DNA of 64,000 bases from Sporosarcina pasteurii (lineage in GTDB: Bacteria; Bacillota; Bacilli; Bacillales_A; Planococcaceae), in the NCBI RefSeq assembly GCF_041295575.1, contig NZ_CP160452.1:2728001-2792000 (forward strand), read 5' to 3'. Below are positions 38,386 through 48,698 of this stretch, one piece after another; within the stretch, counting starts at the first letter, position 1; every line of letters starts with the position of its first letter. Below the pieces are notes generated by a model. That model made no database searches. It saw only the letters and a program-made list of their open reading frames with translations, and had not been told where the DNA came from. A program made the translations under genes and the position numbers.

Positions 38386-39264
38386 TTAGTCCACCTTCTT
38401 TAATTCATCTCTGTCAAATTGAGCTCTTGAAAATCCACGTCCTAAAATTTCCGATGCATTTAAGAAAATGACAAATGACTCGGGTTCTTCTTCTTGCAGT
38501 AGCTTCTTAAAATAGACCGCTTCTGACTGTTCAACAACGCATAGAATCATTGTTTTTTCTGCATTTGAATAGCCACCGATTGTTTTTACTTTTGTTAATC
38601 CGCGGTTCATTTCATTTTTAATAATGGATTGTATTTTTTCATCCTTGTCCGTAATAATAAGAATTAATTTTGTTGGCGATGTTTGTAACTGAACGAAGTC
38701 AATTACTTTACTTGTCACATAGATTGACATTAAAGCAAACAATGCAAGTTCAAAATCAAATACAAACGCTGATGTGACAACAACAAATCCATCAACAACA
38801 AGTTGTGAAAACCCGCTTGATAGTCCAGTGTACTTCTTTAATATTTGTGCAATGAGTGTCGTTCCGCCCGTTGACCCGTTCCCACGATAAACAATTCCTA
38901 AGCCAACGCCTAAAACAGCCCCACCATAAATGGCACTTAACAAGGGATTCTCAACAGTCAATGCCATGTCCCCCGTTATCCAAATCACAAATGGGACGGA
39001 CAATGTACCAACAAAAGTTTTAACACCAAACTCTCTACCGACAAAAATAACGCCGATAATGAGAAGCGGAATATTAATTAACCATTGAACATACGCAGGG
39101 TTGAATTGAAAGAGCTCATATAGAATCGTACTCATGCCCGACACACCGCCAGCTGCCAGACGTGCCGGCAAATAAAAGATGTTATATGCTAAACCAACGA
39201 GCGCTGCCCCTACGATAATTTGTATGTATTCAAAAGTAACCGATTGTTTAAATTCGCGAATCAT
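38386..39264 (-). CDS. YitT family membrane protein (DUF2179)
   Basis: About 292 residues: five hydrophobic helices in the first 200 residues (EYIQIIVGAALVGLAYNIFY; NPAYVQWLINIPLLIIGVI; GAVLGVGLGIVYRGNGSTGG) and a C-terminal DUF2179 domain (LILIITDKDEKIQSIIKNEM). Typical YitT paralogue; several copies are normal in Bacilli. ATG at 39264 lies after GGAGG; in-frame ATGs to 39300 are possible. Function unknown. Confidence 0.82.
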   Translation of the reverse strand: MIREFKQSVTFEYIQIIVGAALVGLAYNIFYLPARLAAGGVSGMSTILYELFQFNPAYVQWLINIPLLIIGVIFVGREFGVKTFVGTLSVPFVIWITGDMALTVENPLLSAIYGGAVLGVGLGIVYRGNGSTGGTTLIAQILKKYTGLSSGFSQLVVDGFVVVTSAFVFDFELALFALMSIYVTSKVIDFVQLQTSPTKLILIITDKDEKIQSIIKNEMNRGLTKVKTIGGYSNAEKTMILCVVEQSEAVYFKKLLQEEEPESFVIFLNASEILGRGFSRAQFDRDELKKVD

Positions 39265-39417
39265 AAGCCAAAATTCCTCCATTCCATTCAACTTGTTCAT
39301 TTTACCAAAAAAAATGGCCTCCGTCTTTTCAAAAACAAAAAAAGAATAGGATAACTCTTAATTCGAGAGGAATTTGCCTTCACTTCAAATACGAAGTAAT
39401 GAAGGATTAGACACAAA

Positions 39418-39475
39418 AAAGCATTGTCCCGAAAGGACCGAAGTCATTTCGAGGAAACAATGCTTTGATTATGAT
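39418..39475 (-). terminator. terminator of the 224-residue protein gene
   Basis: AAAGCATTGT and ACAATGCTTT close a loop with an inner TTTCCTCGAAA/TTTCGGG fold; six Ts follow on the reverse strand. Confidence 0.8.
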
Positions 39476-39478
39476 CAG

Positions 39479-40153
39479 TTAAAAATCTTCTTCATTCGTA
39501 ATATAAATTAGGTTCCAGCTATCTGATTCAACCAAATCAGCACTCTTCATACGTTCCCCATGACCAAGAACGACTTCATCATCAATCACTGCGACAATCA
39601 TCGCTTTTATGCCATTATCTAAATTGATGTAAATGTCTCCAACGGAAGGTTTTACAGCGGCTTCTTCTGCTGCTTTCTTTTCTAACATACGTTCCTCTTC
39701 ACGTTGTTCCTCAGTAATTTGTGCATGGTCTTTATAATCGATATTGCGGCTATCAGGATCTACTCCTGGAGACATCACCATAAATTCTTTTGGTTTTACT
39801 GTATTCAGCAAAGTGGTATACACTTTGTTATCAATTAATTCAGCTACTTTTTCAAATTCATTTAACGAGTAATTGTCTAAGTGACCTGGATCCGGATGGG
39901 TAATTAAAATATAACCATCTACCTCGGCCTGCTTATCTTTTCGCAATGTATATCTATTCCCTAATAACATGAAAGAGTCCAGATGCTGCGGTCTATGCAA
40001 TGTGAGATTTTCTGCTCTAGACGCTACTTGTTCCATATCTTTGATACGGTACATGAGGACTGGCAGCCTTGAGAGAGGTCGCACAGAATACACTTTGTGT
40101 AGCTCGTTTTTATAATAGACAAATTGTCCTCTTCTTACTTGTAATAAATTCAT
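39479..40153 (-). CDS. conserved-looking protein of unknown function, 224 residues
   Basis: Soluble, acidic. Two similar beta-rich modules stand at the ends: VRRGQFVYYKNELHKVYSV near the start and VGDIYINLDNGIKAMIVAV near the end, both reminiscent of small SH3-like barrels; a charged helix (EEQREEERMLEKKAAEEAA) links them. No catalytic motif was seen. RBS GGAGGAAGATAA. Its own terminator follows. Not recognised as a named family. Confidence 0.65.
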   Translation of the reverse strand: MNLLQVRRGQFVYYKNELHKVYSVRPLSRLPVLMYRIKDMEQVASRAENLTLHRPQHLDSFMLLGNRYTLRKDKQAEVDGYILITHPDPGHLDNYSLNEFEKVAELIDNKVYTTLLNTVKPKEFMVMSPGVDPDSRNIDYKDHAQITEEQREEERMLEKKAAEEAAVKPSVGDIYINLDNGIKAMIVAVIDDEVVLGHGERMKSADLVESDSWNLIYITNEEDF

Positions 40154-40261
40154 TTATCTTCCTCCTATGCACTAAATACTATACTCTCCACATGATTAAG
40201 ATACCATTCATTGTCATCAAATTCGAGATAATGGCCTTTAAAAGTTTTCATGCCTAAACGA

Positions 40262-40930
40262 TCACCATAAATTCCATGGATATTCGCTTGGTGGCGGCGA
40301 TTGTACACTGACCAATTCTTTGGTCGTCGGATGCGGAAATTCAAGCAAATTTGCCCATAATGCAATCTGCTGCCCTTTTTGGTTCTGTTGTTGCCCATAC
40401 TTTTGATCTCCAAACAATGGATGGCCAATTGTAGAAAGTTGAACCCGTATTTGGTGAGAACGACCCGTATGTAGTTTCACCGCTAATAAACTAAGTCCTT
40501 CCCGACTTCCCAACAGCTCATATTCCAGAACGGCTTTCTTCGCTCCTTTATAATTTTCTGGAACGGAACGAACGATATTCCTTGAGGTGTCTTTATATAG
40601 AAAATGTTCTAGTTTCGCCTTTTCCTTTTTCGGCGTTCCTCTTACGACCGCTAAATATCTTCTTTCTAATTGGTTTCTACGAATAACATCCGATAATCTT
40701 GATGCCGCCTTCGACGTTTTCGCAAATACCATGACGCCGCCAACTGGGCGATCCAAGCGGTGAACGAGCGCCAAATAAACATTTCCTGGCTTATTATAAC
40801 GAACTTTAATGTCTTCTTTTAAAATCGTTAGCAGATCTCTATCTCTACTCGCGTCTTCTTGCACCGGAATATTCACCGGTTTTTCTACGACAAGTAGATG
40901 ATTATCTTCATATAAAATATTAATTTTCAT
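40262..40930 (-). CDS. RluA-family RNA pseudouridine synthase
   Basis: A 222-residue synthase without an S4 domain. The catalytic aspartate is in HRLDRPVGG near residue 60, with LHTGRSHQIRVQLS and HPLFGDQKYG later. It isomerises a uridine in rRNA or tRNA. The S4 RNA-binding domain of RluD is absent, so the target may be tRNA-like (as for RluA/TruC). Single gene. Confidence 0.85.
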   Translation of the reverse strand: MKINILYEDNHLLVVEKPVNIPVQEDASRDRDLLTILKEDIKVRYNKPGNVYLALVHRLDRPVGGVMVFAKTSKAASRLSDVIRRNQLERRYLAVVRGTPKKEKAKLEHFLYKDTSRNIVRSVPENYKGAKKAVLEYELLGSREGLSLLAVKLHTGRSHQIRVQLSTIGHPLFGDQKYGQQQNQKGQQIALWANLLEFPHPTTKELVSVQSPPPSEYPWNLW

Positions 40931-41096
40931 TCACTTGATACTCCTTTAATTAATAAACCTTATCTCGCTATTTATTGTAATACAACAAGGAGTTTTTACA
41001 TAAAGATAGCCTTTACTTACAGAAATGTTTTATTGGGTTCGTTTTTCTATTCCCTTAAAGTTCAGTTTGTAACCATTTCACTATGTTTAAACAATC

Positions 41097-41146
41097 AAAA
41101 AAAGTGGGAGAAGGCTATTCTATCACCTTTTCCCACTTTAGCAATC
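41097..41146 (-). terminator. terminator of the dehydrogenase gene
   Basis: AAAGTGGGA pairs with TCCCACTTT, run of seven Ts on the reverse strand. Confidence 0.85.
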
Positions 41147-41154
41147 CCCCTAAT

Positions 41155-42129
41155 TTACTCCCACACTGGGTCTTGCGGTTGATTTCCAGTTAAAACCGCT
41201 ACTAAGTTTTCCGCTGCCCGCATAGCCATTTTTTCTTCTGTTTTTGCTGTCGCAGAGCCAATATGTGGAACTGTGATGACGTTTGGCAACGTTAATAATG
41301 GATTATCCGCATTAACTGGTTCCTTTTCAAACACGTCAAGTCCAGCTGCTAAAATTTCTCCATTTTTCAATGCGCGAATTAATGCTTGTTCGTCAACAGT
41401 TTGTCCTCGTGATACATTAATAAAGACGGCGGATTTTTTCATCACTTTAAACTCTTCTTCCCCAATTAATTGGAAAGTCTCCGACGTTAAAGGTGTCATT
41501 AATATCACATAATCGGATTCCGCTAAAAGTGTTGGTAAATCTCGATACGCCGCCTCATATTTCTTTTCCGCATCAGGTTTTCTCGTACGGTTATGATAAA
41601 GAACATCCATCTCAAAACCGAATTTAGCTCGCCTTGCAATCGCTTCACCGATTCGTCCCATTCCAATAATCCCCAATGTGGCACCATGCACATCTTTTCC
41701 ATATGTATCCGAATAAACAGTTGTAGGCTTCCAATTTCCTGCTTTCACAAATTTATCTAACTCAACAATTCTACGAGCAGACGCTAAAAGTAATGCAAAA
41801 GCTAAATCTGCAACAGTTTCGTTCAATACATGCGGTGTATTCGTGCCGATTACATTTCTTTTACGCATCGCCTCAACATCAAAATTGTTGTAGCCAACAG
41901 ACACATTACTGACGACTTTTAAGTTTGGTGCATGACTTAATAGACGTTCATCGATTCTTCCCGTTGTGCTTCCTGACGTGTAAAGTCCATCAATGTTTTT
42001 TATTTCTTCTAACAGTACTTCTTCAGGTACTCTGCCTTCTCCGTCCCACTTATGAAGTTCACAATGCTCGGCAATATAATTCTCTACCTCTTCTGAAACT
42101 GGATAGGTCAAAAAAACTTTTGGCTTCAT
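41155..42129 (-). CDS. D-2-hydroxyacid dehydrogenase (glyoxylate/hydroxypyruvate reductase type)
   Basis: A 324-residue NAD(P)-dependent oxidoreductase. The nucleotide motif LGIIGMGRIGEAIARRA is near residue 150; catalytic R, E and H lie in INVSRGQTVDE, DVFEKEP and VPHIGSAT. It resembles GhrB/YvcT enzymes that reduce glyoxylate, hydroxypyruvate or 2-ketogluconate. The ATG at 42129 follows GAGGGGAAGAGTACT. Exact substrate cannot be read from the sequence. Confidence 0.85.
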   Translation of the reverse strand: MKPKVFLTYPVSEEVENYIAEHCELHKWDGEGRVPEEVLLEEIKNIDGLYTSGSTTGRIDERLLSHAPNLKVVSNVSVGYNNFDVEAMRKRNVIGTNTPHVLNETVADLAFALLLASARRIVELDKFVKAGNWKPTTVYSDTYGKDVHGATLGIIGMGRIGEAIARRAKFGFEMDVLYHNRTRKPDAEKKYEAAYRDLPTLLAESDYVILMTPLTSETFQLIGEEEFKVMKKSAVFINVSRGQTVDEQALIRALKNGEILAAGLDVFEKEPVNADNPLLTLPNVITVPHIGSATAKTEEKMAMRAAENLVAVLTGNQPQDPVWE

Positions 42130-42219
42130 AGTACTCTTCCCCTCTTCTAAACAAATCTTTAGATAATTGTAACACATCTAATAACCTGACAAAGAAAGGA
42201 ATTCGCGACTCAGCAAATT

Positions 42220-42259
42220 AAAAAAGCGCTAGCACACTTTAGTACCAACGCTTCATTTT
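42220..42259 (-). terminator. terminator of spoVR
   Basis: AAGCGTTGGTAC pairs with GTGCTAGCGCTT (with G-T pairs), six Ts follow on the reverse strand. Confidence 0.75.
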
Positions 42260-42260
42260 C

Positions 42261-43667
42261 TTAACCTACAAAATGTCTAGACACCTTTTTCCCGTCATAC
42301 GAATAGACAATGTCTCTCCCTTTTACAACTGTTTCCATATGCACAATGCGTCCCCATAGCCGATAAATATAAGGCAAAACATTTTCCAAATAAGGAACGT
42401 CGAGCTCTGTCCCTTCATATCTATGCACTAAATACAATTCACCGTTCAATAAATAATCTCCATTTTCAACGACAATATAAGGAAACCCGCCGTTCACACG
42501 CATTGAAACGAGTTGTTCACGTACATTTTCATAATCTTTATCGGTAATTTTATAATCTCCGCCTTGCTTTTGAAACAAATACATATCTTCACGCTGCACT
42601 AATTCTTTTGTTAAATAGTTCCGAATAAATGAAGCATCTGACTCGATCTCTCTTACTTCAAAAATCTTTTCTCTTCCGGAATTTGGGACAATGCCTTTTT
42701 CCTGCATCTCTTTTGTTGGATCATTATAACGTTTTTCAATATCCTCGAATATTTTCAATCCTAAATAATAAGGGTTAATCGAGGTTTTAGATGGTTGTAC
42801 GACATTGGCATTTAATTTGGCAAACTCCACCGTTTCATCTGCAGTTAAATTCATTTCCCTTAAAATTCTTTGATGCCAATAGGAAGCCCATCCTTCGTTC
42901 ATGATTTTCGTTTCGAGCTGAGGCCAAAAGTAGAGCATTTCCTCCCGCATCATGGTCAAAATATCTCGTTGCCAATCCTCTAATTGACGACTATGTTGTT
43001 CAATAAATAATAATATATCTTTTTCCGGTATAAGCGGGAATTTCTTACTCTTTTTCTTTTTTTCATAAGGCTTTTTTTCTGCGTCTAATTGCCACAAGTC
43101 ATCGTATTCCGTTTTACGAACAACATCCTCCGCTATATATTCCTCTTCTTCCTCCGCCGTTAACCTCCGATTGACAATAGAAGGATCGATGTGTTCTTGA
43201 ATCGCAAGGACAGCATCTAAAAAGGTTTCGACTTCCTCTTTTCCATATTCTATCTCATACGCTGCGATTCGTTCTGCCGTCGCGGTCATACTTTCAACCA
43301 TATCACGACGCGTATTCATGAAACGAATATTATTTTTAAAGAAATCGCAATGCGCAAGTACATGAGCAACAATTAATTTATTTTGAATTAAACTATTTGT
43401 ATCCAATAAGAATGCATAACACGGATCGGAATTAATGACCAACTCATAAATTTTACTTAATCCTAAGTCATATTGAAGCTTCATTTTATGGAATTGTTTA
43501 CCAAAGCTCCAATGTGTAAAACGAGTCGGCATTCCATATGCACCAAATGTATAGATAATATCGGCCGGGCAAATTTCGTAGCGCATCGGGTAGTAATCTA
43601 AGCCAAAACCATTTGCAATCTCAGTAATTTCATCGATTGCATTGTGTAACGCTTTTATATCAGACAA
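42261..43667 (-). CDS. spoVR: SpoVR family protein
   Basis: A 468-residue soluble protein, standard length. Features of the family: [24 protein letters not shown] region at the start, [12 protein letters not shown], the charged central stretch and [16 protein letters not shown]. In Bacillus it contributes to the spore cortex; homologues are found with PrkA and YhbH in many bacteria. It starts 13 bases after yhbH, forming one transcript. Confidence 0.92.
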   Translation of the reverse strand: MSDIKALHNAIDEITEIANGFGLDYYPMRYEICPADIIYTFGAYGMPTRFTHWSFGKQFHKMKLQYDLGLSKIYELVINSDPCYAFLLDTNSLIQNKLIVAHVLAHCDFFKNNIRFMNTRRDMVESMTATAERIAAYEIEYGKEEVETFLDAVLAIQEHIDPSIVNRRLTAEEEEEYIAEDVVRKTEYDDLWQLDAEKKPYEKKKKSKKFPLIPEKDILLFIEQHSRQLEDWQRDILTMMREEMLYFWPQLETKIMNEGWASYWHQRILREMNLTADETVEFAKLNANVVQPSKTSINPYYLGLKIFEDIEKRYNDPTKEMQEKGIVPNSGREKIFEVREIESDASFIRNYLTKELVQREDMYLFQKQGGDYKITDKDYENVREQLVSMRVNGGFPYIVVENGDYLLNGELYLVHRYEGTELDVPYLENVLPYIYRLWGRIVHMETVVKGRDIVYSYDGKKVSRHFVG

Positions 43668-43680
43668 TTCATTCCCTCCC

Positions 43681-44844
43681 TTACAAAGACGATAACTCCG
43701 GACGGAAAAAGCATTTCAATGCGTCATAGACATTTCCTTTTTCCTTTAAGACATAATAGCGAAACTTCGGGTCGTCTATCTTTTTAAACGTATTCATCAA
43801 TGTCGAATAGCGGCTATAGGCATTGACTTCTCCATATCCGAACATATTGGAAACTTCCATAATCTGGTTAACTAGTTCAATACATTTTGCATTATCAGAA
43901 GAAATATTTTCACCGTCTGAGAAATGGAAAGGGTAAATATTATAACTAGAAGGATTATATTTTTGTTCAATTAATTCCAACGCTTTTAGATACGCTGAAG
44001 AACATCTTGTGCCACCACTTTCCCCTTTATGAAAGAAGTCATGTTCCGAAACGACTTTCGCTTCTGTATGATGGGCGATAAACTCGATTTCTACTGTTGA
44101 ATATTTGGAGCGTAAAAATTTCGTCATCCAGAAAAAGAAACTTCTTGCAATATACTTTTCAAATGTGCCCATGGAACCACTCGTATCCATCATCGCAAGG
44201 ACAACCGCTTTCGACTCAGGTTTTGTCACATCATCCCATGTTTTAAATCGTAAATCGTCATTATGAATTGGCGTAATTGACGGTTTCCCTTTCATCGCAT
44301 TCCTTTTGATTGCCGTTAAAATCGTTTGTTTTTTATCAATGTTACCAATTAGACCTTTTTTACGAATATCATTAAACTCAACTTTTTCAATGACGATTTC
44401 AGCTTGTTCTTTCCGCTTTAAATTTGGTAATTCAAGCTCTTTAAATAATGCTTCCTCAACTTCCGCCAAAGAAACTTCCGCTTCATAATAGTCTTCACCC
44501 GGCTGTTCCCCAGGTTTACTTCCTTTTCCAGCGCCGCCTTTTCCTTGCTCCCCGTCCCTTGCGACGACATCTCCTACTTCGCTATCCCCATCTCCTTGTC
44601 CGACATGCTTTGAATTGTCAGCATTGTATCTGATTTTGTACTCATCTAACGAACGTATTGGAATTTTAATAACATCTTTTCCATCTGACATAATAATGCT
44701 TTCTTCACTGATTAAATCAGGCAAATTATTCCGAATGGCATCTTTCACTTTATCTAAATGGCGTTGTTGGTCTTGATACCCTTTACGGTGCAGGGACCAA
44801 TTTTCTTGCGAGATAATAAACTGTTCATTTTGTTTTTCATTCAA
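43681..44844 (-). CDS. yhbH: YhbH family protein (DUF444, VWA-like)
   Basis: A 387-residue protein with a von Willebrand A-like fold; the metal-site motif is in MMDTSGSMG near residue 218. A glycine-rich flexible stretch ([19 protein letters not shown]) lies near residue 100. YhbH/YeaH acts with the PrkA/YeaG kinase in stationary-phase and sporulation programmes. It is between prkA and spoVR, separated from prkA by a terminator-like hairpin. Confidence 0.92.
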   Translation of the reverse strand: MNEKQNEQFIISQENWSLHRKGYQDQQRHLDKVKDAIRNNLPDLISEESIIMSDGKDVIKIPIRSLDEYKIRYNADNSKHVGQGDGDSEVGDVVARDGEQGKGGAGKGSKPGEQPGEDYYEAEVSLAEVEEALFKELELPNLKRKEQAEIVIEKVEFNDIRKKGLIGNIDKKQTILTAIKRNAMKGKPSITPIHNDDLRFKTWDDVTKPESKAVVLAMMDTSGSMGTFEKYIARSFFFWMTKFLRSKYSTVEIEFIAHHTEAKVVSEHDFFHKGESGGTRCSSAYLKALELIEQKYNPSSYNIYPFHFSDGENISSDNAKCIELVNQIMEVSNMFGYGEVNAYSRYSTLMNTFKKIDDPKFRYYVLKEKGNVYDALKCFFRPELSSL

Positions 44845-44903
44845 TTTTATCCCTACTTTAATAATAATGTACTATAGTATATGCTTGTGCTTCGCTATAT
44901 GAG

Positions 44904-44946
44904 AGAAAAAACAAGACCAACTACCAAAAGTCGTCTTGTTTTTTCC
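44904..44946 (-). terminator. terminator or attenuator between prkA and yhbH
   Basis: AAAAACAAGAC pairs with GTCTTGTTTTT and T runs follow on the reverse strand. Confidence 0.8.
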
Positions 44947-44957
44947 GTTAAGCTTCC

Positions 44958-46853
44958 TTATCGATTTAGTAAACTTCCAACATAACGCAAAAGTTCATTG
45001 GCAGAAGTTGAATTATAGCCATACTCATCTATTAACCTTGCAACGACTTCATTGATTTTCTTTAATTGCGCTTCATCTGGCATTGCGGAAGACGTTGTAA
45101 TTTTCACGACATCCTTCAAATCACCAAACAATTTCTTCTGAATCGCCTCTTGTAAACGATCGTGGGAACGGAAGTCAAAGCGCTTTCCTTTTCGTGCAAA
45201 CGCGGAAATTCGAATGAGAATTTCTTCTCTAAAGGCTTTTTTGGCATTTTCGGAAATACCGATTTGTTCTTCAATTGAACGCATTAATTTCTCATCTGGG
45301 TTCATTTCCTCGTCCGTTAATGGATCTCGGATTTTATGTTTATTACAAAACGCTTCCACATTATCGAGATAATTGTCCATTAATGTTTTCGCTGATTCTT
45401 CGTACGAATAAACAAATGCCTTTTGTACTTCTTTTTTCGCAATTTCATCAAACTCACGTCTTGCAATTGAAATGTAATTCATATACTTCTCTTTATCTTC
45501 TTTTGAAATCGAAGCATGTCGGTCCAATCCATCTTTAATTGCACGTAAAACATCCAGCGCATTAATTGAAGGGACTTCTTTCCGTATAATTGCGGAAGAT
45601 ATCCGGTTTATGACATATCGTGGGTCAATCCCTTCCATACCTTCATTTGGAAACTCATTTCGGAGTTCGTCAACGCTTATTTGATTAACCCCTTCAACAC
45701 TTTCTCCGTCGTACATCCGCATTTTCTTAACGATATCAATGCCTTGTTTTTTCGAGTCAGATAACCTCGTTAACACTGAGAAAATCGCTGCGACACGAAG
45801 GGCATGAGGTGCAATATGAACGTGCGACATATCACTTTCTTTGATCATTTTTTCGTAAATCCGCTCTTCTTCAGTCACTTTTAGATTGTAAGGAATTGGC
45901 ATAACAATAATTCTCGAATGGAGCGCTTCATTCTTTTTATTCGCTATAAATGAACGATACTCCGTTTCGTTTGTATGCGCGATAATAAGTTCATCAGCGC
46001 TAATTAACGCAAATCTTCCTGCCTTAAAATTCCCTTCTTGCGTCAATGACAATAAATGCCATAAAAATTTCTCATCCAACTTCAAGATTTCTTGGAACTC
46101 CATAATGCCGCGGTTCGCTTTATTAAACTCCCCATCAAAACGATACGCACGTGGATCTGATTCTGAACCGTACTCGGCAATCGTTGAAAAGTCGATACTT
46201 CCCGTTAAATCTGCAATATCTTGTGATTTTGGATCAGACGGGGTAAATGTTCCAATACCGACACGCTTATCTTCTGAGAAGAATATCCTTTCCACTTGGA
46301 CATCTTCAATTCGTCCGCCGTATTCTTGTTCGAGTCGCATCGTATTGAGTGGCGTTAAACTTCCTTCAATTCGAATGCCATACTCTTTAAAGAAATCCTC
46401 TCGTAAATGATGCGGGATGAGATGCAGTGGATCTTCATGCATCGGACAACCTTTAATTGCATATACCGCACCCTCGTCAGTTTTCGAATAAGCCTCTAAT
46501 CCACGTTTCAACATTGTCGCAATCGTCGACTTACCACCACTAACTGGTCCCATTAACAATAAGATTCTTTTTCGCACATCAAGTCTTTTGGCAGCGGGAT
46601 GAAAATACTCTTCTACTAACTTTTCAATTGATTTTTCTAGCCCAAATATCTCGTCATCAAAAAAGTGGTACGTCCTATTCCCATTTTTCTCTGTAATTCC
46701 AGCGCTTTTAATCATATTATAGACACGGGAATGTGACGTTTGTGCAACTTCTTTTCTTTCTCTCACAATGTCCAAGTATTCTGCAAAAGTACCTTCCCAT
46801 TTTAAACTGTCTTCTTCTTCTCTAAATCGCTTCACTTCATTTAAAATATCCAT
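44958..46853 (-). CDS. prkA: serine protein kinase / AAA+ protein PrkA
   Basis: 631 residues, the same length as Bacillus PrkA. The N-terminal AAA+ domain has Walker A GPVSGGKST near residue 105; the C-terminal PrkA kinase-like domain follows. In Bacillus it is made in the mother cell and helps turn on sigma-K genes; protein kinase and Lon-like protease roles have both been proposed. ATG at 46853 follows GGAGGGGATAAG. Confidence 0.93.
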   Translation of the reverse strand: MDILNEVKRFREEEDSLKWEGTFAEYLDIVRERKEVAQTSHSRVYNMIKSAGITEKNGNRTYHFFDDEIFGLEKSIEKLVEEYFHPAAKRLDVRKRILLLMGPVSGGKSTIATMLKRGLEAYSKTDEGAVYAIKGCPMHEDPLHLIPHHLREDFFKEYGIRIEGSLTPLNTMRLEQEYGGRIEDVQVERIFFSEDKRVGIGTFTPSDPKSQDIADLTGSIDFSTIAEYGSESDPRAYRFDGEFNKANRGIMEFQEILKLDEKFLWHLLSLTQEGNFKAGRFALISADELIIAHTNETEYRSFIANKKNEALHSRIIVMPIPYNLKVTEEERIYEKMIKESDMSHVHIAPHALRVAAIFSVLTRLSDSKKQGIDIVKKMRMYDGESVEGVNQISVDELRNEFPNEGMEGIDPRYVINRISSAIIRKEVPSINALDVLRAIKDGLDRHASISKEDKEKYMNYISIARREFDEIAKKEVQKAFVYSYEESAKTLMDNYLDNVEAFCNKHKIRDPLTDEEMNPDEKLMRSIEEQIGISENAKKAFREEILIRISAFARKGKRFDFRSHDRLQEAIQKKLFGDLKDVVKITTSSAMPDEAQLKKINEVVARLIDEYGYNSTSANELLRYVGSLLNR

Positions 46854-47131
46854 CTTATCCCCTCCAATTAGGGCAAGGTTTCTATATCTTATGCCCGAGC
46901 TCTCCGTATCATGCCGAAAGAATTTATACTTTACGACACAAAATATAGCCGATAGCAATAGAGCATGCCCCCTTCCCTCTTACTAAATAAATATATTTCA
47001 AATTGCGTTCATATGATAAAGCACGAGTCACAGTATAAAAGTTTGCAACATTCTTCGAAAACTTCGCAACACTTTAATTAAAGGTCACAACGTTATAATG
47101 AAGTGTTTTTTAAAAAAAAGGGGGGGATAGG

Positions 47132-48652
47132 ATGGAAGCAACTTGGTGGTCAATTGTTCCGCCACTGCTAGCGATTACCTGTGCCATCATCACTCGGGAA
47201 GTTTTATTATCCTTATTACTCGGGGTGCTCAGTGGTGCACTTATCTTGGCGAATTTTTCAATTGCCGGGGGACTAAGTGATTCGTTCCAAACAATCTTCG
47301 TGCAAGTGGCTGATCCAGAGTGGACCGTACCAATCCTTATTTTTGTATTCATGTTGGGGGGAATTACAGCTCTTTTTGGAAAGTCAGGGGCTACAGAACA
47401 GTTTGGAAAGTGGGCGATGTCCAAAGTAAAAACACGTGTTGGTGCGCAGTTTGTGACGATGTTAACAGGTTATGCAATTTTCATCGATGATTATTTTAAT
47501 AGTTTAGCAGTTGGCCAAATTGCACGGCCAATTACAGATGAACACGGTGTATCGAGGTCAAAATTAGCTTATTTAATTGACTCGACAGGTGCGCCGATTT
47601 GTGTGCTCATCCCTCTATCTAGTTGGGGCGCTTATGTGTTTTCTTTACTTGCGGAGCCGATTAAAACATACGGGCTTGGCCATAGTCCAGTGTCCGCCTT
47701 TTTTAGTGTTGTGCCCGCTAATTATTATGCCATTTCTTCTTTATTCATTGTCTTTTTAGTGATTTGGATGCGTGTCGATTTTCCATTAATGAGGAAGCAT
47801 GAGCAGCAGGCAGTTGATAGAAGACACGGCGACAAAAAATTAATGACTGAACATGTACAAATTTCTTTTTCACAAGCATTAGATTTGCTCATTCCTATTT
47901 TTGTATTAATCGTTGCAACAATTGGATTTTTTCTTCATACCGGTGGCTATTTTAAAGGTGGAAATAGTTTAATGGAGGCTTCTGGAGAAGGAAATATTAC
48001 ATTAGCACTCGTTTATGGTGTTGTCGTAGCTGTCATAGTGTCAGCACTGCTTTATGTTCCCCGTAAAAAATTGAAAGCGAAGGAATTTATTTCAACGTTT
48101 ACAAAAGGAATGGAAAATATGCTTGGAGGCGCACTGATTCTCGTACTTGCTTGGTCAATCGGAGATATTGTTGGGCGCCTTGAGACAGGTCACTTTTTAG
48201 CATCTCTCGTCGATGGCAATGTGGCTTTTTGGGTAATTCCTAGTATTTTGTTTGTACTTGGTTGTTTGATGTCATTCGCAACCGGAACATCTTGGGGAAC
48301 TTTTGCCATTATGATTCCAATTGCAGCAACCATTGTTGGTTCAACAAATCCCGAATGGATATTGCCAGCAATAGGCGCTGTTATGGCCGGCGCTGTTTTC
48401 GGTGACCATTGTTCGCCCATTTCCGATTCTACGATTTTATCGGCCATAGGTGCTGAATGTGAATTAATGGACCATGTTTCTACTCAGATTCCATATGCAC
48501 TCACAGCAGCTCTTACTTCTCTCATTGGCTATATCGTATTCGGTTTAACGTCACTCGTTTGGCTCGGCTTAGCAGTAAACCTACTAGCTTTAATTGGTAT
48601 TTTATTGTTAATGAAACAAAGAATGCTCCCCGTAATAGAAGCCACTGATTGA
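47132..48652 (+). CDS. Na+/H+ antiporter NhaC family protein
   Basis: A 506-residue protein of about 12 helices. Family landmarks: FGKSGATEQFGKW, IFIDDYFNSLAVGQIARPITD, IDSTGAPICVLIPLSSWGAY and FGDHCSPISDSTILSAIGAEC. The acidic helix residues (DD, D) are ion-binding candidates. It exchanges Na+ or an organic substrate for protons. RBS AAGGGGGGGATAGG. Some members carry amino acids, so the ion role is by family. Confidence 0.85.
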   Translation: MEATWWSIVPPLLAITCAIITREVLLSLLLGVLSGALILANFSIAGGLSDSFQTIFVQVADPEWTVPILIFVFMLGGITALFGKSGATEQFGKWAMSKVKTRVGAQFVTMLTGYAIFIDDYFNSLAVGQIARPITDEHGVSRSKLAYLIDSTGAPICVLIPLSSWGAYVFSLLAEPIKTYGLGHSPVSAFFSVVPANYYAISSLFIVFLVIWMRVDFPLMRKHEQQAVDRRHGDKKLMTEHVQISFSQALDLLIPIFVLIVATIGFFLHTGGYFKGGNSLMEASGEGNITLALVYGVVVAVIVSALLYVPRKKLKAKEFISTFTKGMENMLGGALILVLAWSIGDIVGRLETGHFLASLVDGNVAFWVIPSILFVLGCLMSFATGTSWGTFAIMIPIAATIVGSTNPEWILPAIGAVMAGAVFGDHCSPISDSTILSAIGAECELMDHVSTQIPYALTAALTSLIGYIVFGLTSLVWLGLAVNLLALIGILLLMKQRMLPVIEATD

Positions 48653-48654
48653 AA

Positions 48655-48694
48655 AAAGAGTGCCCAATTCCATGTTGGGCACTCTTTTAGATTT
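48655..48694. terminator. bidirectional terminator
   Basis: AAAAGAGTGCCCAA pairs with TTGGGCACTCTTTT between convergent genes. Confidence 0.9.
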
Positions 48695-48698
48695 CTTT

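Noticed and set aside
46105-46410. 101-residue + strand ORF inside prkA
   Set aside because: Antisense shadow of a well-conserved gene.
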